A stretch of 64,000 bases of DNA from Megaleporinus macrocephalus (lineage: Eukaryota; Chordata; Actinopteri; Characiformes; Anostomidae): assembly GCA_021613375.1 (NCBI GenBank), contig CM038703.1, positions 20,882,194-20,946,193 on the forward strand. The letters are read 5' to 3'. Positions 12,485-25,272 of the stretch are shown piece after piece; positions within the stretch are counted from its first letter, which is position 1; the number at the start of each line of letters is the position of its first letter. The translations under genes and the position numbers were made by a program. The notes under the pieces are model-generated. The model had not been told where the DNA came from. It saw only the letters and a list, made by a program, of their open reading frames with translations, and did not search any database.

Positions 12485-12654
12485 TATGTAACTCTGCTAC
12501 AAATGATAAACCTACCTTCAACACAACTCTAAAGCGAAGCAAATATTACAACTTACTCCTCAGGCACAGTCAACTCTAACAGAGTGAAGGGTTAGTTGTA
12601 ATGACTGCTGTTCTGGTAAATTAATGCAAAAATACAAAATAAAAGTCAATGCAG

Positions 12655-13145
12655 TTCAATGTTGTTTGAACCTGCTTAGCAGAACCACCACAGAGCAGAT
12701 ATTATTTGGGTGGGAGATCGTTCTCAGCACTGCAGTGACACTGACGTGGTGGTGGGGTGTTTTCAAACACTGTGTCCACTCACTGTTCACTCTATTATTG
12801 GTCCACCGTGTAGATGTAAAGTCAGAGATGATAGCTTATCTGTTGCTGCACGTTTTGTGTCTTAATCAGTCTATTCTATTCTTAATCAGTCTATTCTCAG
12901 TCTATTCTATTCTTAATCAGTCTATTCTTACTCCAGCAGCACTGCTGTGTCTGACCACGCACCACCACCAGGCCAGTGTCACTGCAGTGCTGCATAAATA
13001 ATCCACCACCCAAATAATATATGCTCTGTATGGGTCCTGAACATTAAGGAACAGGGTAAAAGGAGGCTAACACAGTATGCAGACTACAGTGTGTAACAGT
13101 AGAACTACAGACTCCATCCAGCTGATGCAATGGACAATGAGTGCA
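12655..13145. mobile_element. palindromic repeat family copy (GCAGTGACACTGA)
   Basis: The left half carries TTCTCAGCACTGCAGTGACA and ACTGACGTGGTGGTG (near 12,722). The right half carries the inverted counterpart AGCACTGCTGTGTCTGA and CCAGTGTCACTGCAGTGCT. Between them is a local duplication of CTTAATCAGTCTATTCT (12,860-12,930). No coding capacity is seen, so this is a non-autonomous element with long inverted arms. Confidence 0.65.
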
Positions 13146-15665
13146 GATACATGAAAGGGTACCTAGTGGGGTGGTCGGTGGCTGTATGTGACTTGCGTAA
13201 CCAAAAAAAAATATGATTTCTTGAAACTTTTCCATTACAGTCTTTTAGATTTTAGCTTTTGGCTTTACATTTCACCAAATTTTAGGCTGTGCTCCACCTT
13301 CACTGATTTTCAAAAGAATCATATTGAACATACAAATTAAAATTTACTTGTTTTATATACATATATCACTAATAAGATACATTACATTAGTAGTCAAAAT
13401 TAATTAAACATGACAACTTATAAACAGAAATGATGTACATTTTTAAAATGCATCTGTTTTTTTAGTTTTTAGTCATAGACAAAACAGAACAGACTGGATG
13501 TCCTCAATGAGGGTGATCACCCTCAGTCATCATAAAACTAACAAGAAAGCCCCTGGCTTTAGTATGAAAAGTGAGCTGTGAAGAAAGGAGCATGCTCTGT
13601 CGGCTGATAAAGATAATTTTTTTCACCAGAAAGCACGGGCAGTGACCGTTCATCACTTGCTTTATGAGATGTGCTGCTCCAGTGTGTAATTTATGAAGTG
13701 GAGGGGCCTTAACAGCATCATCAACAATGTCACCCCTCACCACCTGTATCTGTCTTCCACCTCTCTCTCTCTCTCTCCCTCCTCTTCGACATCTCACATA
13801 AATGCACACCCACTGCGCTCTTCAGATATCTTGCTTAGCACTGCATTCATCATTTGCACAAAAAGCACTCTGTCTCTTTTTTTTAAATGGCTTTGAGGAC
13901 AATTTCTCCATTCTGGATTTTACACAATAAAAGTGCCCTGAACGTTGTGTCCCGAGCACGTCAGTGCACCTTGAATCGTTTCTCAGATTTTATCCTGATG
14001 CAGTCCTGCTTGGAGAGGATCTCTAAAATGAGAATTAGGTGGGATATCTTATCACATTTCTCAAAATTCTGCTACAGCCCTGCTCAAGCTGTGTGACCAG
14101 CTCTAGCCTGAACCTGAAACCTAAACTTCATTGGCTGTTTTACTCTAGCAGTGATCATTAGCCCTGGTCTTCAAGATTTCCAGGCAGGGTCTAGTTCCAG
14201 CCACAATCTGCCACACCTGCTCCAACCACATTCCTGATTAACTGGATTGTGTTAGTGTTAAGTAAGTGGAGGGGCAGCATGATGCCATTTTGGTTCTCTA
14301 CAGAACGTTTTAATGGACGGATATTAGCAAAGCCCAATTGAAACCACTCCGTTAAAAGAAGCACCATGGTGGGATTTGTTTTATGGGTTACATGATTCCC
14401 ACCCCAGGCCTAAAACTAGATGTTCTCTGCTGTCTGGCTCTGCCTCATCAACATTATTCTTCTGTAGCTTGCTCTTGTGGCTACATTACATAACAGCAAC
14501 AGCAATACAAGCACAAAGTAAAAGGCCTTGAAAGTACAAGAGTAAAGATGTTACTTTCTTTAAAAAAGGACTCCAGCTATTTCCATTAATTTCCAATAGC
14601 TTGTTCTTATCCGTTGCTGGCAACTTATGATTCAATTTATTACTAGCTATTACCTAACTAAGCAAGTTGTGGTGTTCCACTGCAGGCCATGTGAGCAGAG
14701 GCTCATGGGAGATGAACAAGTCCAGTATACATGTCTCTTTGTTATGTTGTATCATTTGTTTGGTTTTGTTACTTTATACTATGGGCTTGGTCTTGTGTAA
14801 GGCGGGGTCACCAGTAGGCTGAAGCTACAAATGACAACGAGTTCACTGCTTGTGATTTGCCTATTCCTGTTGGTTCGGTAAGTAAAGAGATGTTCTTAGG
14901 TCAGAGTTGTGCCTTCAAGCTTAATCTTCTTTCGACTGCTGTTACATTTAGTAAATGTGTTCAATTTGGTCTAGCTTTTCTAAAATCAGGTCTTTTTATC
15001 CTCTTTGCCTGCTGTTATTTACAAGACAACCAAAATAAGGTAGATTACACATCAGCAGAGGGATAACACATACTTAAAAACATGTCTAACTAAAGCAAAA
15101 CCCCAAATCAATAATTAAATAAACATTGGCTATAACATTGACAGTTTAAACTGTACTGAAGAGTGTCTGTACCTCAGTGCTGTGTTATCAAGAATCTTCC
15201 TCTCCTCCGGCAGATAATGGCTACAACAAACCCACAAAACCACACTGCTGCCACCTAGCAGCCCGGAGGTCTTTTGCACACTTTTTCTCTCATTGATCAA
15301 AACCACCTCATCCCTCTCCGCAGTCTGTCCATGATCTGAACATTTTCTGTGAATACATGTATGTGTAAGATGTATAACCTTGCTTGTTGCATTGCTCAAG
15401 TGCAGAGAGGATGGACATTAAGAGGACATTTCAAATGAAATAAAATGATTTCTTAACAACTCACGCAATAATACTCACATAGTCATCTGCATAAAAAATA
15501 TAGACTGCAAAATTTGCATAAATGTATTAGATCTTTATTCAGAATGCAAGTTGCTTGGGGTCCCTGCATTGCAACAAAATCTTCCTGAAGAAATCTAAGA
15601 CTCCACCACTGAGTGTCTCCCTTTTCAATATTATTGTGGGCTCTCTTTCTACTTCTCCCCCTCCC

Positions 15666-15675
<10 letters not shown>
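13146..15675. other. unassigned noncoding DNA
   Basis: Mostly unique. A stretch near 14,155-14,265 (CTGGTCTTCAAGATTTCCAG and following) resembles dispersed fish repeats I remember, but I cannot name the family. Open frames are short. Confidence 0.4.

Positions 15676-15748
<73 letters not shown>
15676..15748. repeat. (CA)36 microsatellite
   Basis: An uninterrupted CA run of about 73 bp, flanked by CT-rich sequence on both sides. Frames across it encode His/Thr or Cys/Val runs and are artefacts. Confidence 0.97.
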
Positions 15749-15751
<3 letters not shown>

Positions 15752-17135
15752 CACTCGCTCTCTTTCTCTCTGTATGACCACAGTTCCAAACCCATTAATG
15801 CATGCCGTTTGTTTCATATACTGTCATCGCGCTTATTACACAGTCCCACCGCTGGGGTTTGAGTGTGCAGGGATATAAATTATGCTAGCATGCTAGTTTC
15901 ATCTCATAAATACCCTAGCCATTCCAGTTTGCTGATATAAATCTCATAATGTGAATTCCGTTGAAGACGGTAATGGTCCTAAGAATGCTGTAACCTCTAT
16001 AATTATTATCACCATGCTTTTGTTTAATAGATGATCCTGCAGTGAATGGACGCAGGAAGATCTGCAGTGATATGTGGTTGAAACTCAATCCAATCTAAAT
16101 GCAATCAGAGCTCTAAGAGTCTGAGGCAAAAGCCAGGCCCTATGTCTTTATCCACACTCCAGACTTCAATATCTCATTAAAAATTCTTTTTGTCAAAGCT
16201 CTAGGCAGCTCTGAGGATCCATTGGTAGTCTAAACATCTTTAGCTGCAACCTTAGCCTCAAAGTAACAATAAATGTGGTATGAACTTTGTGAAAAAGAAA
16301 TGAACAGGGGGACTCATCATCAATCTGCTCATGTAATCTTCCAGCCTATTGTAGCCCAGGGAGATCTTCTTAGCCCCCGCCACCCCCACCCCGCCCCGCT
16401 CTGAAATTTACAAACCACTGTTTTACAGACTCCACCGTGTCCTGCAGACGCGATGAAGTGTGCAAGTGCAATCCGTGCTGCAAAGAAGTGTTTAAAAGCA
16501 AGGGGACCTGAACATGCACTCCGGTGGGTTTATACAGATGGAGTTCCTCAAGCGTGGTCCCTCCTGTCAGCCGTTGCCACTCAGCAGCGAAAAAACAATA
16601 TTCGGGTTCTTCCCAGAGTATACAGCCAACACAATGCAACCGACAGCCATGCATGTGTAGGTGATGTTCTCACTGCGCCAAATACAGTACGTGACCGCAC
16701 ACAGAATGACCACGTAGCTGTAATTCTGTCCCTTGTCTGAATTCTTTCTGCTGTCATCAATACTGACCCCCTCCCCGTCTTTTCCCCTCAGGTTTCAGAC
16801 ACAGCGGAGTGTGCTATCCTGCAGAGGCAACATGCTGCGTTCGTGTTGTTCTCACTAAACCTGGGCAGCATGGATCGACCTGTTAGCCGGCGCCTGTGGG
16901 CAAACACTGAGAACACCGAGACACACTGAGCTGAAATAAGAAGACTTATCTCGACTCCCACCTCCAGCCTCCACTTCTAAACGTATGCTACTCACTTCGC
17001 CATACTAATGACTGGAGGGACCATAAGGCCACTTTCTCATATGCAGTATTTAGTCCATTTAAACTGATCCCTGGTGCACTTCTATCCATAGTGGGCTTTA
17101 TGTGGACATGCAGGAACATAGCAGTCCCACTACAC
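15749..17135. other. noncoding DNA with a CpG-containing, exon-like island
   Basis: The part at 16,390-16,960 is richer in GC and CpG than its surroundings. A pyrimidine-rich stretch ending in CCCCTCAG at 16,791 is followed by a 45-codon open stretch ending at TGA 16,927-16,929. A weaker acceptor (GTTTTACAG) near 16,430 precedes a 27-codon Cys-rich frame. Neither translation resembles a protein I recognise, and open lengths of this size occur often by chance. I record the splice-like signals but do not call a gene. Confidence 0.25.
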
Positions 17136-17139
17136 ACTA

Positions 17140-17250
17140 AAAAATAAAGATGCCAAAAGGGTTTTTTGGTCCAGTGGCATTAAAAAACAATATTGGCTTC
17201 CTTATAGTGGATGGGTCTTTATAGAACTTTTTAAAATGAGAGAACATTTT
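17140..17250. mobile_element. short AAGAACC-type dispersed repeat, copy 1
   Basis: AAATAAAGATGCCAAAAGGG followed by GGTCCAGTGGCATTAAAAAA resembles a short, roughly palindromic repeat widespread in fish. Related sequences lie at 55,895-55,990 and, inverted, at 57,855-57,960. Confidence 0.4.
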
Positions 17251-17291
17251 TTCCCTTGTTTCCCATATACAAGGTAAAAAAGTGCCAACAT

Positions 17292-17293
<2 letters not shown>

Positions 17294-17366
<73 letters not shown>
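17294..17366. repeat. (TA)n microsatellite
   Basis: A 73-bp perfect TA run ending about 17 bp before the left edge of a Tc1-like element. Confidence 0.97.
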
Positions 17367-17370
<4 letters not shown>

Positions 17371-17382
17371 ACTATATATATA

Positions 17383-18430
17383 GTAAGATCCAGAAATAAT
17401 TGATCAGTGACACAAGTTTTGGCAAGTTTTTAACTGTTTACTAAACCATATTCAGGATACTGTTATATAATTAATAATTAATGTGGGCTTAAAGACCCTC
17501 AGCTTTAATTTAAGGGTATCCACATCCTAATTGAAGGAAGGGTTTAGGAATGACCACTCTTTAATATGTAACTGCCTCTTTTTCAAGGGACAAAAAGTAA
17601 TTGGACAACAATTTCAAAAGCTATTTCATGGGCTTTTTTCCTTGTTAATCCATTATCAATTAAGCAGGTAAAAGGTCTGGAGTTGATTCCAGGTGTGGCA
17701 TTTGCATTTGGAAGCTGTTGCTGTGCGGTCAAAGGAACTGAAAGTGTGCACTGGTGAGCTCTGGAATTCAAAAAGACCTGGATGTCCTCGGAAGACATCA
17801 GTGGTGGATGATCGCAGAATCCTTTCCATGGTGAAGAAAAATCCCTTCAATGAATTCTGAAATGTACAGGGATATACTTTCTGCTCAGAATCAACCAAAT
17901 GCAGCAAGGTTGATTGGACCGCGCTTCACAGTACAGATGGACAGTGACCCCAAACATACTGAAAACCAACCCAGAAAACCATACAGAAACCAACCCAGGA
18001 GTTTTTTAAAGCAAAGAAGTAGAATATTTTGCAATGGTCTAGTCAATCACCAGATCTTAACCTGATTGAGCATGCATTTTACGTGCTTAAGACAAAAACT
18101 TAAGGCAGAAAAACCCTCAAACAAGCAAAGACTGAAGGCCTGGCAAAGCATCACAAAGAAGGAAACCCAACATTTGGTGAGGTCCATGTGTTCCAGATAA
18201 CAGGCAGTCATTGATTGCAAAGGATTCTCAACAAAGTATGAACATTTTATTTACAGTAATATTAATTAGTGCAATTAATTTTGAGCCACTGAAAAGAGAA
18301 GGCTCTGTAGAAAAATGGTTGCAATTTCTAAACATTTCATAGGAATTAAACCTGAAAGTCTACACTTCAGCTTTATTCCAGTTGTTTCATGGCATGAAAA
18401 ACCCAAATTAAGATTGTGTCTGTATATATA
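17383..18430 (+). pseudogene. dead Tc1/mariner transposon with transposase remnant
   Basis: Several landmarks of a fish Tc1-type element occur in the expected order. The left subterminal part has AAAAGTAATTGGACAA near 17,590. The start of the transposase region has TTAAGCAGGTAAAAGGTCTGG and GTTGATTCCAGGTGTGGCAT near 17,660-17,700. Transposase-derived pieces include one readable as GRPRKTSVVDDRR-like (17,775-17,820) and CAGTGACCCCAAACATACTG, matching the region of the second catalytic Asp (17,941). The segment CACCAGATCTTAACCTGATTGAGCA (here split by wording only at its core PDLNPIEH, 18,048-18,072) matches the region of the last catalytic acid. Large internal deletions, frameshifts and stops leave no usable reading frame. 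The 3' part extends to about 18,430. Confidence 0.85.
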
Positions 18431-19325
18431 TAACAGGAATCTTGTTACCAGTATTGCCAAAATGTGATTGAGTAAGTAAACAAGAAAAAAACAAAAACAA
18501 ACTTCCTGTTTTAAGCTCTTTCTGTGACATTGCAGTACAAATGTTGGTGTACAGGGTAAAGATGTAAGACCATCAGCAAGTTCTGATAATGAACTCCAAA
18601 TGCCAAGCACTTTTAATATCGATCAGAGGGGCTGTCTGGCTAGAGATCAGGAGATTTGATGATCAGAGTGCAATTCACCCTGGGAATTCATGACAAGGTC
18701 AATTTGATGGCCCCTACTTTCGTGAAAAAGGTTCTAAACAGCAATGTTAGGAAATCTTGCAAGCCGTAAACTCACCTTTCCGTCAGAGTGAGCAAAATGT
18801 CAAAATAAATGCAAATTCGGTTCGGTCCGAATGAGCGCATTGAGATGCACAATGCATTTCAACTTGGGTCAGAGCAAAACAGCGCGTAGACAAAACGGTT
18901 GTTTTTACATTGAGCCCACGTTCCACGCTGACCTTTCTTGATTGAGTGTAATAGCATACAGAGCAAATGCAAAAAGGTCAATGGTACAGGCTGCTTTAAT
19001 CGCATAATTGGCACTTTTTTCCCAGCAAACCAAAGCTGCTGAGAGAAAGAGAGGGAGAGACAGCACACCCTCTGAAAAGCAGCCCCCTATTGCAGATTCA
19101 CAGTGTAATGACACGTTTCCTGTCATCCTCAGTGCGAGCTGTGCTGCCTGTTTAATCATGGCGGGATACTGTCCTAACATGACACTGAGAGAGAGACAAA
19201 GAGGATGAGAGACCGAGAGAGAATGAGAGATACAGAGAACAAACAAGTATGCCTGCACTCCTGCAGTCAATCTCTCCACTCATCCTGATGAGCAGAGTGT
19301 CTATGTTAGGTGAAGCCCTGTGACT
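18431..19325. other. unassigned noncoding DNA
   Basis: Unique-looking sequence with short GA-rich tracts at 19,040-19,060 and 19,190-19,235. Open frames of up to 124 codons on the minus strand are low-complexity (Leu/Ser/Cys-rich) and unrecognised. Confidence 0.4.
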
Positions 19326-19329
19326 CCCC

Positions 19330-20240
19330 CTCCCTCCGTTACTCACTCACTCTCTCACTCATACACTCACTCACTCATTGCATTTTTCACTCTTACTTAC
19401 CCACTCGCTCACTTTTAGCTCACTCATTCAATTACTCATGACCCTCACTTCCTCACGGACACGTCACTAACTCACTATTTTTGTACTCTCCTATACTCAC
19501 TCATTTTCACACCTGGTTGCTCCTGAGTCACATACTTTCTTAATGAGTCTATATTCTCGAGTACACTCACTTCCCTACTTACTCTCTCACCTTTTCTGTC
19601 ATTTGTTTAATTAATTGCTACCTCACTCACTACTTATTTATCGTATCATTATCTTATTCACTTTGTTATTTTCCCACCCTTTCACTCCTTCCTTCAGTGA
19701 AATACTACCTCACATACCACCTCACTGACTCCCTCAGTAATTTACTCATGTTCTAAGTACTTTACTCTCTCGCTCAGTACCTCAATAACCACCTCACTCC
19801 ATTCCTCAATCACTGTCTCACTCTCTTTCCTACTTTCCCATCTTTTCACTCACTCTCTCACTGAAATATTATCTCACTTACTACCTCCCCTACTTACTTA
19901 CTACCTCACTTACACACTTACTCATTATCTCACTATATACCTCACTCACTCACTCACTCACTCATTCTGCTTCACTTGCTCACTCACTCCCTCACTAAAA
20001 AAATTATCTCACTGACTACCTCCCCCACTCACTTGCTCATTCACTTATTACCTCATTTACTTACTACCTCACTCACACACTTACTCAGTATCTCACTATC
20101 TATCTCACTCACTCTCTCTCCAATCAAAATCTCACTAATTTACTTAATGCCTCACTTCTTTACTTATTTCCTCTCTAACTATCTTAATCTTCCATACACT
20201 CACTGACTTATTCACTCACTCACTCACTCATTACCTCACA
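19330..20240. repeat. degenerate (ACTC)n simple-sequence tract
   Basis: About 0.9 kb dominated by CTCACTCA, ACTCACTC and CTCACTTA variants, with short pure runs near 19,350, 19,945 and 20,215. Reverse-strand G and A are nearly confined to the repeat pattern, giving very strong pyrimidine/A asymmetry. It looks like an old tetranucleotide array with many point changes, partly rebuilt as larger duplications such as CTATCTCACT and TTACTACCTCACT. Confidence 0.85.
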
Positions 20241-20774
20241 CCCTGTGTATCTTTATACAATCTGTTTCTCTTCATTTCTCTTCACTTATTATTCATTAAC
20301 AACTAGAACATTTGCATGTTTTTTTTTTTGGTAAGTACAACTTGTTCCCTGAAATTACCATATCATTACCCACTCATTACTGACAAACGTGACAAAAATA
20401 TTGGACTTGCTGGAATAATAAATGCCACCATAAAAAGAAGCTTAAACGCTTAAATGTTCTCTGGACTCATGGAAGCTCCATCATCAAGCACATCATGTTA
20501 AACTAGAGAGTCACTACAAGCAGTGGTGCCTTGTAATGTGTTAGCACAGATTTTGACATATTAAATATATCTGTCTGTAGTATATTCTTTTCTATATTTC
20601 TTTTCTATATTTCTTTCCATATAGCAGAAAAGGCACATATGTAGTAATCAGAATAGGCACAAATGGTGTAAAAATTCTGTTCAATGTTCAACTCAAGGTT
20701 ACAGTTTTGGTCTGAATGCATCGATATTACTATTGCAGCAGAATGCCTTTGATAAATACATTCATTCATTCATT
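20241..20774. other. unassigned AT-rich DNA
   Basis: It contains a small local duplication of TTCTTTTCTATAT near 20,586-20,620 and is otherwise unremarkable. Confidence 0.45.
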
Positions 20775-21085
20775 TATTTATCTTTTAAAGCACTTACTCT
20801 TCGAGTTGTGGGTGGTGATGGAGCCTTTCCCAGCTCTTAACTGAGCAGAAGGCAGGAAACACCCTGGACAGGCCGCAAGTCCAGCATAGGGCAGACACAC
20901 ACATTCACACCTAGGGCCAATTTAGTGTCCCCACCCCACCTGACCACATTACCTTGTACTGTGGAAAGAAAACCCACGCAGACACAGAGAGAACATGCAA
21001 AACTCCACAAAGAAAGGAACTGATCACATGGGGGTTTCAATTCCAGGACCTTCTTGCTGTGAGGCTACAGCACCACTCACTGCAC
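20775..21085 (-). mobile_element. dispersed vertebrate repeat with the CACACCTAGGGCCAAT signature
   Basis: An ordered set of landmarks familiar from a widespread fish repeat: a CATTCATTTATTTATC start, AACACCCTGGACAGG, ACACACATTCACACC, AGGGCCAATTTAGTGTC, AGAAAACCCACGCAGACAC, GAGAACATGCAAAACTCCAC and a TTGCTGTGAGGCTACAGCAC end. I believe it is the 3' part of a non-LTR retroelement but am unsure of the clade and orientation. The short open frames across it are artefacts. Confidence 0.7.
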
Positions 21086-24000
21086 TGCCGTCTTTCACAA
21101 ACAGTGCTATCCATTTTAAAAAACTGCAAATAGCTTTCAGACATTTAATACAGGCCCTGTCTAGCTGCCTGTGTATGTGCACAATGCATATCATTGCATA
21201 GCATTGTTTAATTGTAATTATATTTATTCATTTATCTATCAGTGTATTGATTGCTTTTTTGTGTGTACGTCCATATCACTTGGGCCGCAGACGCTTTTAA
21301 TAAATATAGAACAAAGATGCACTCTATGCGCACCATGCCTCTGGTAAAAAGTCTTGTTAGCCAGCATAGTGGGAGTCAATCATTTTCTTGGGCAAAAGCT
21401 TTTCGAGTAAACCTAGAACAGTCAGCAAATACATCAGCAGACCCCAAAAGATGTTGGCTAGAAAGAGAGATGAGGTGGTGGGAATCATCACTTCACAGTA
21501 AATGAAATAAAAGGTAGCTACAGTGGCTGAGAGAGAGAGAGAGAGAGAGCAGAGGGAAAACTGCACACATAGGTACTTGGCGAAAATACCCTTTCATAAG
21601 AATTGAATCTCCAACAAACCAAATATACCAGCAAACTGTATTAACATGGAGGTGTTGGCACAGGTGCAAAAAAACAAACAAACAAAAACACAAAAAAATA
21701 ATAAGGAAGTCCCTTTTGCTCTCCATCCCCCTTTCCTTTCAGTGGATTTCAGGACAGTGTAAATAGCAGGCAGCATATGCCTTAAGGCTGAAAAGCTTGG
21801 ACTCAAGGGGGGCTACATCACTGATACAATATTGGAAGATGTTTGCTGATGCATGCTGTATATAATATATATATGTATAAGCCTATACCATGCCCTACAG
21901 CCATTCTGAGCAAACAAGGCTGGGTCAGATATTACACTGGACGTGGTCCGTCCACTGCTCAGCATCTCTCATTCTGGTTTCCCCCCTACAAAGGAAATAT
22001 GCTACATTTGTTTCTGATACATAAACATGCACAACATTGGGAAATATTACTGAGTCAGATGTATTTGTCAATGCAAGGCACATTGATCACAATGAATTCA
22101 CAATATCTATAGCAACGCAGGGAAAGATGATTACTTATACAAGAACTGAGTAATTGGCTTAGCATAGTGGATTATTTGCTGCATATCACAGAGATATTTT
22201 CTAATTAACTTCAGCAGTGGAACACTGAAAACATGATTAGAGAGCATAATAATGAAACGTTCTTTCACACGTCAACACTGTATATAGAATACATCTGAGT
22301 TTATGACAATCATCTGCTTACGCTTGCACAAACTGTGAAGAGTGCATTGCTCTAGTTGGCCAGGTTGAGACTATAAAAACAAAGAGATCAAAGCCTTCAG
22401 ATAAGGTTCAGCCATGATATTGGTTTTATACTTTAATATTGATAAAAGATGTGCATGATACACCCATGATCACATTCTATTCTATAAAACAGCAGTGGCT
22501 AGAAGTTTGTTTGTATTTTTTTACCCCTTCAAGCCTTTGATGCACAACCTGGGTCAAATATGAACCAACAGAGATTATATTTTCTATATCTTTGCAATAC
22601 ATTTATTTCATGATTCAAGCTTCAGTAAATTCCTGAATTTACTTGTTTTTCATTATCATGAGTCCTTATTTCAGTTTTATATTTTGTTACTTTTTAAATA
22701 AAATCTTTGGTTTAACACAACATGGGTTAAAATTGACCCTTATGTATTCACTGTGGAATTCGATAGGAACTATTGACATTTGGAAATATCTGCAGTCAGG
22801 AACATATTTATAAAAAGTATTTTTGTTGATGAAGTAAATAATAAATGACTTTCGGTGATCAAAAACAAGCTTTCTAAAGAATACTTGGAACATTAAACAA
22901 TTAAATAAATAAACTCATTTCAATAGATATTGCAAATAGATACCAATACATAAAATAACATGGGAAATTAATATGGGTAAAGTGCATTAGAAGTGATTTG
23001 CTTAAGCTTGTATGCATTATATTTTGATGGATCTAAAAGTGGGTGTTATATTAAATATCTAAAAAAGTTTAAATAAACAAAATATGAAAAAAACACTGAT
23101 CAGACAGACACTTTTAGCATGACTGCTAAATTTGGTTATTTGATGCACTACCTGTGCGAAACACCCTTTGATTATCTCTAGACTGAAGCAAGTTTTTTAT
23201 CTTTTGTTCATGGGCTCATAAATAATTTGATTTTCTATGCATCTGGTTTATAGTGGGCACCACGATGGCTTACACAGAAGCAACAAGTCAGACTGTAAAA
23301 TCAAATGAACCTCAACAACAACACACATTAAATGTGTGTACAAGTTGTAGCTCACTAAGAAACCCTCCACTTAAAAAATCAGCTTTAACCATAGCATGAT
23401 AACTACTCACAGGTTGCTGTTGGGGTTGGGATGCCAGTTAAGGTGGGATTACGCCTGTCCAAAGTGAAATGTTCAGAGTAAACTAACATCTTAGAAATTA
23501 AGTTGTTCAGGTTCTTCCTAAAGATGAAGTTGGATATCTGTTCGCCAGCTTGTTTTGCGAAACTTCTTGTCTACTTTGAATGATGCCACAGCTACATTCT
23601 GGTGCCTGAACAAGCTGGAGCATTTAAGGTGGAGCAGAACATTCCATTAAGAAGCAATAAGAAGGCAATTTCAGTCTTGTTTAAAGATGAACATCAACCA
23701 TGGCCATTGACAGTTCCTTAAAAAAGAGTATAAATTTGCTGACAACCTGCTTTGTGGTGGTTTTTGTTGAGTTGGAACTTCAATTGGTATTGAAACATTT
23801 TGAAGGCATTATTTTGGGTGGGAAATGTGTCCACTGTAGACGATTTATTAAACTTATTTTCATGTAGAAATTTAAGGAAACATGATATTTGACCAGCAGG
23901 TTGTATATTTTGTTCACGGTACGAAACATGAGTTCACTGCAATATGCCATTTGCTGGAAATGGTTTAATGGTGAAAGAGTAACACAGAATAAATAAGCTT

Positions 24001-24993
24001 CCTTTCCAGATAAGTGGTTTCTGTATGATTAACATTTATAATAATGCATGAGGTTTAATTTAGAGAAACAAAACAATCTATATAAAGCAAGCTGTATAAC
24101 GTTTGTAAGAAATTCTTTTTGCATATAGTTAAATTAACAGTACACAGGAAGCATGAGTTTCTTCATTATATTAATGCCAATGCATATATCACCATAAAGA
24201 AATAATATGATATGATATATAAAACATGCTGATGTTCAGTTGTATCACTACTGCACAGATTTAACATATATAGCATGCTGTTAGTTGTGCCCTGGCTTTT
24301 GGAGCTCATGAGAACTGCACAATTGCACAATCCCACAACTATTCCAGACTGAAAGGCGTACAAAGTCCACAAATATCTCCAGGCTGGGTCCAGGGCTAGT
24401 TTATCAATAGCTTTGGCCAGTCCCAGACTCATAGGGCCACTCAGATTACCAATAACCCCAAGGCGTCACTTTATCAGACGCCTGCTGCTCAAAGCCATGC
24501 CCTTCGAAAATAAGGCTTGCCATCTATTGACTGATAAGAGCAGCTTCTAACCTGCTAAGACAAAATTACAGACTTCCCATATATTTCATTATTATTTTCA
24601 ACAGTGCCAGCAATGTGGGACTCCTGAGGGGAAAAGCTCGGGGCAATTCATAATACCCAAGCTGAACTTGCAGCATGAGAGAGCTTTTGCAAATTCAATA
24701 ATACAAATCAAAGAGTCTAATGCAGAGGCTCATGAGATATTTTTCATAATAAATGAACATTGCAAAGGAAACAGAATTCTTTTGCCAGCTATAAATGGAA
24801 GAATGTCACGTTTATGCTGATCATCGAGAAAATGTTTGTTTTTTTTTCCAGTGGCTCGAGGTAAAAGTCTGTATTGACCGAACAAATCAAACTCATCCAT
24901 CTCCAGGCTTTAAAGGCTGTCACTCTCTACTTCCATTGAAATGTCCATTTGTCCTACATTACGTAGAGTTGCTAAGTAATAAATACAATATTT

Positions 24994-24998
<5 letters not shown>
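21086..24998. other. unassigned AT-rich noncoding DNA
   Basis: No gene is recognised. Near 22,540 and 22,720 two segments contain CAACCTGGGTCAAATATGAA and CAACATGGGTTAAAATTGAC, which look like arms of an old dispersed element. The part at 24,350-24,800 is unique, richer in TAAT-type motifs and could be a conserved noncoding element. That is a guess from composition only. Confidence 0.38.
21529..21549. repeat. (GA)10 microsatellite
   Basis: A perfect GA run. Confidence 0.93.

Positions 24999-25048
<50 letters not shown>
24999..25048. repeat. compound (CT)15(CA)10 microsatellite
   Basis: A CT run to 25,028 passes directly into a CA run to 25,048. Confidence 0.96.
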
Positions 25049-25272
25049 GTTGTATTTTTCTCTCTTGCTGTTGCTTGGACTTCTACATGATTTCTCTTGT
25101 TACTTAAGGGACATGTCTCTTAGAACAAAAATCTCACTTTGAAATAAAATAGTGAATTAATTTTCTTTTGTGATGAATCAAGTCCCTTACCAAAAACACA
25201 ATAATTGCACACGTTAACAAACGCTTCACATGTTAAATATGTGTCATCACACGTTTAGGTGCCTTATATTTG

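Noticed and set aside
12860..12930. CTTAATCAGTCTATTCT repeats as a separate minisatellite
   Set aside because: Only about three imperfect copies, lying inside the palindromic element and better treated as part of it.
15539..15878. Frames of 92 and 107 codons across the CA repeat
   Set aside because: Most of each translation is a Cys/Val or His/Thr dipeptide run made by the microsatellite.
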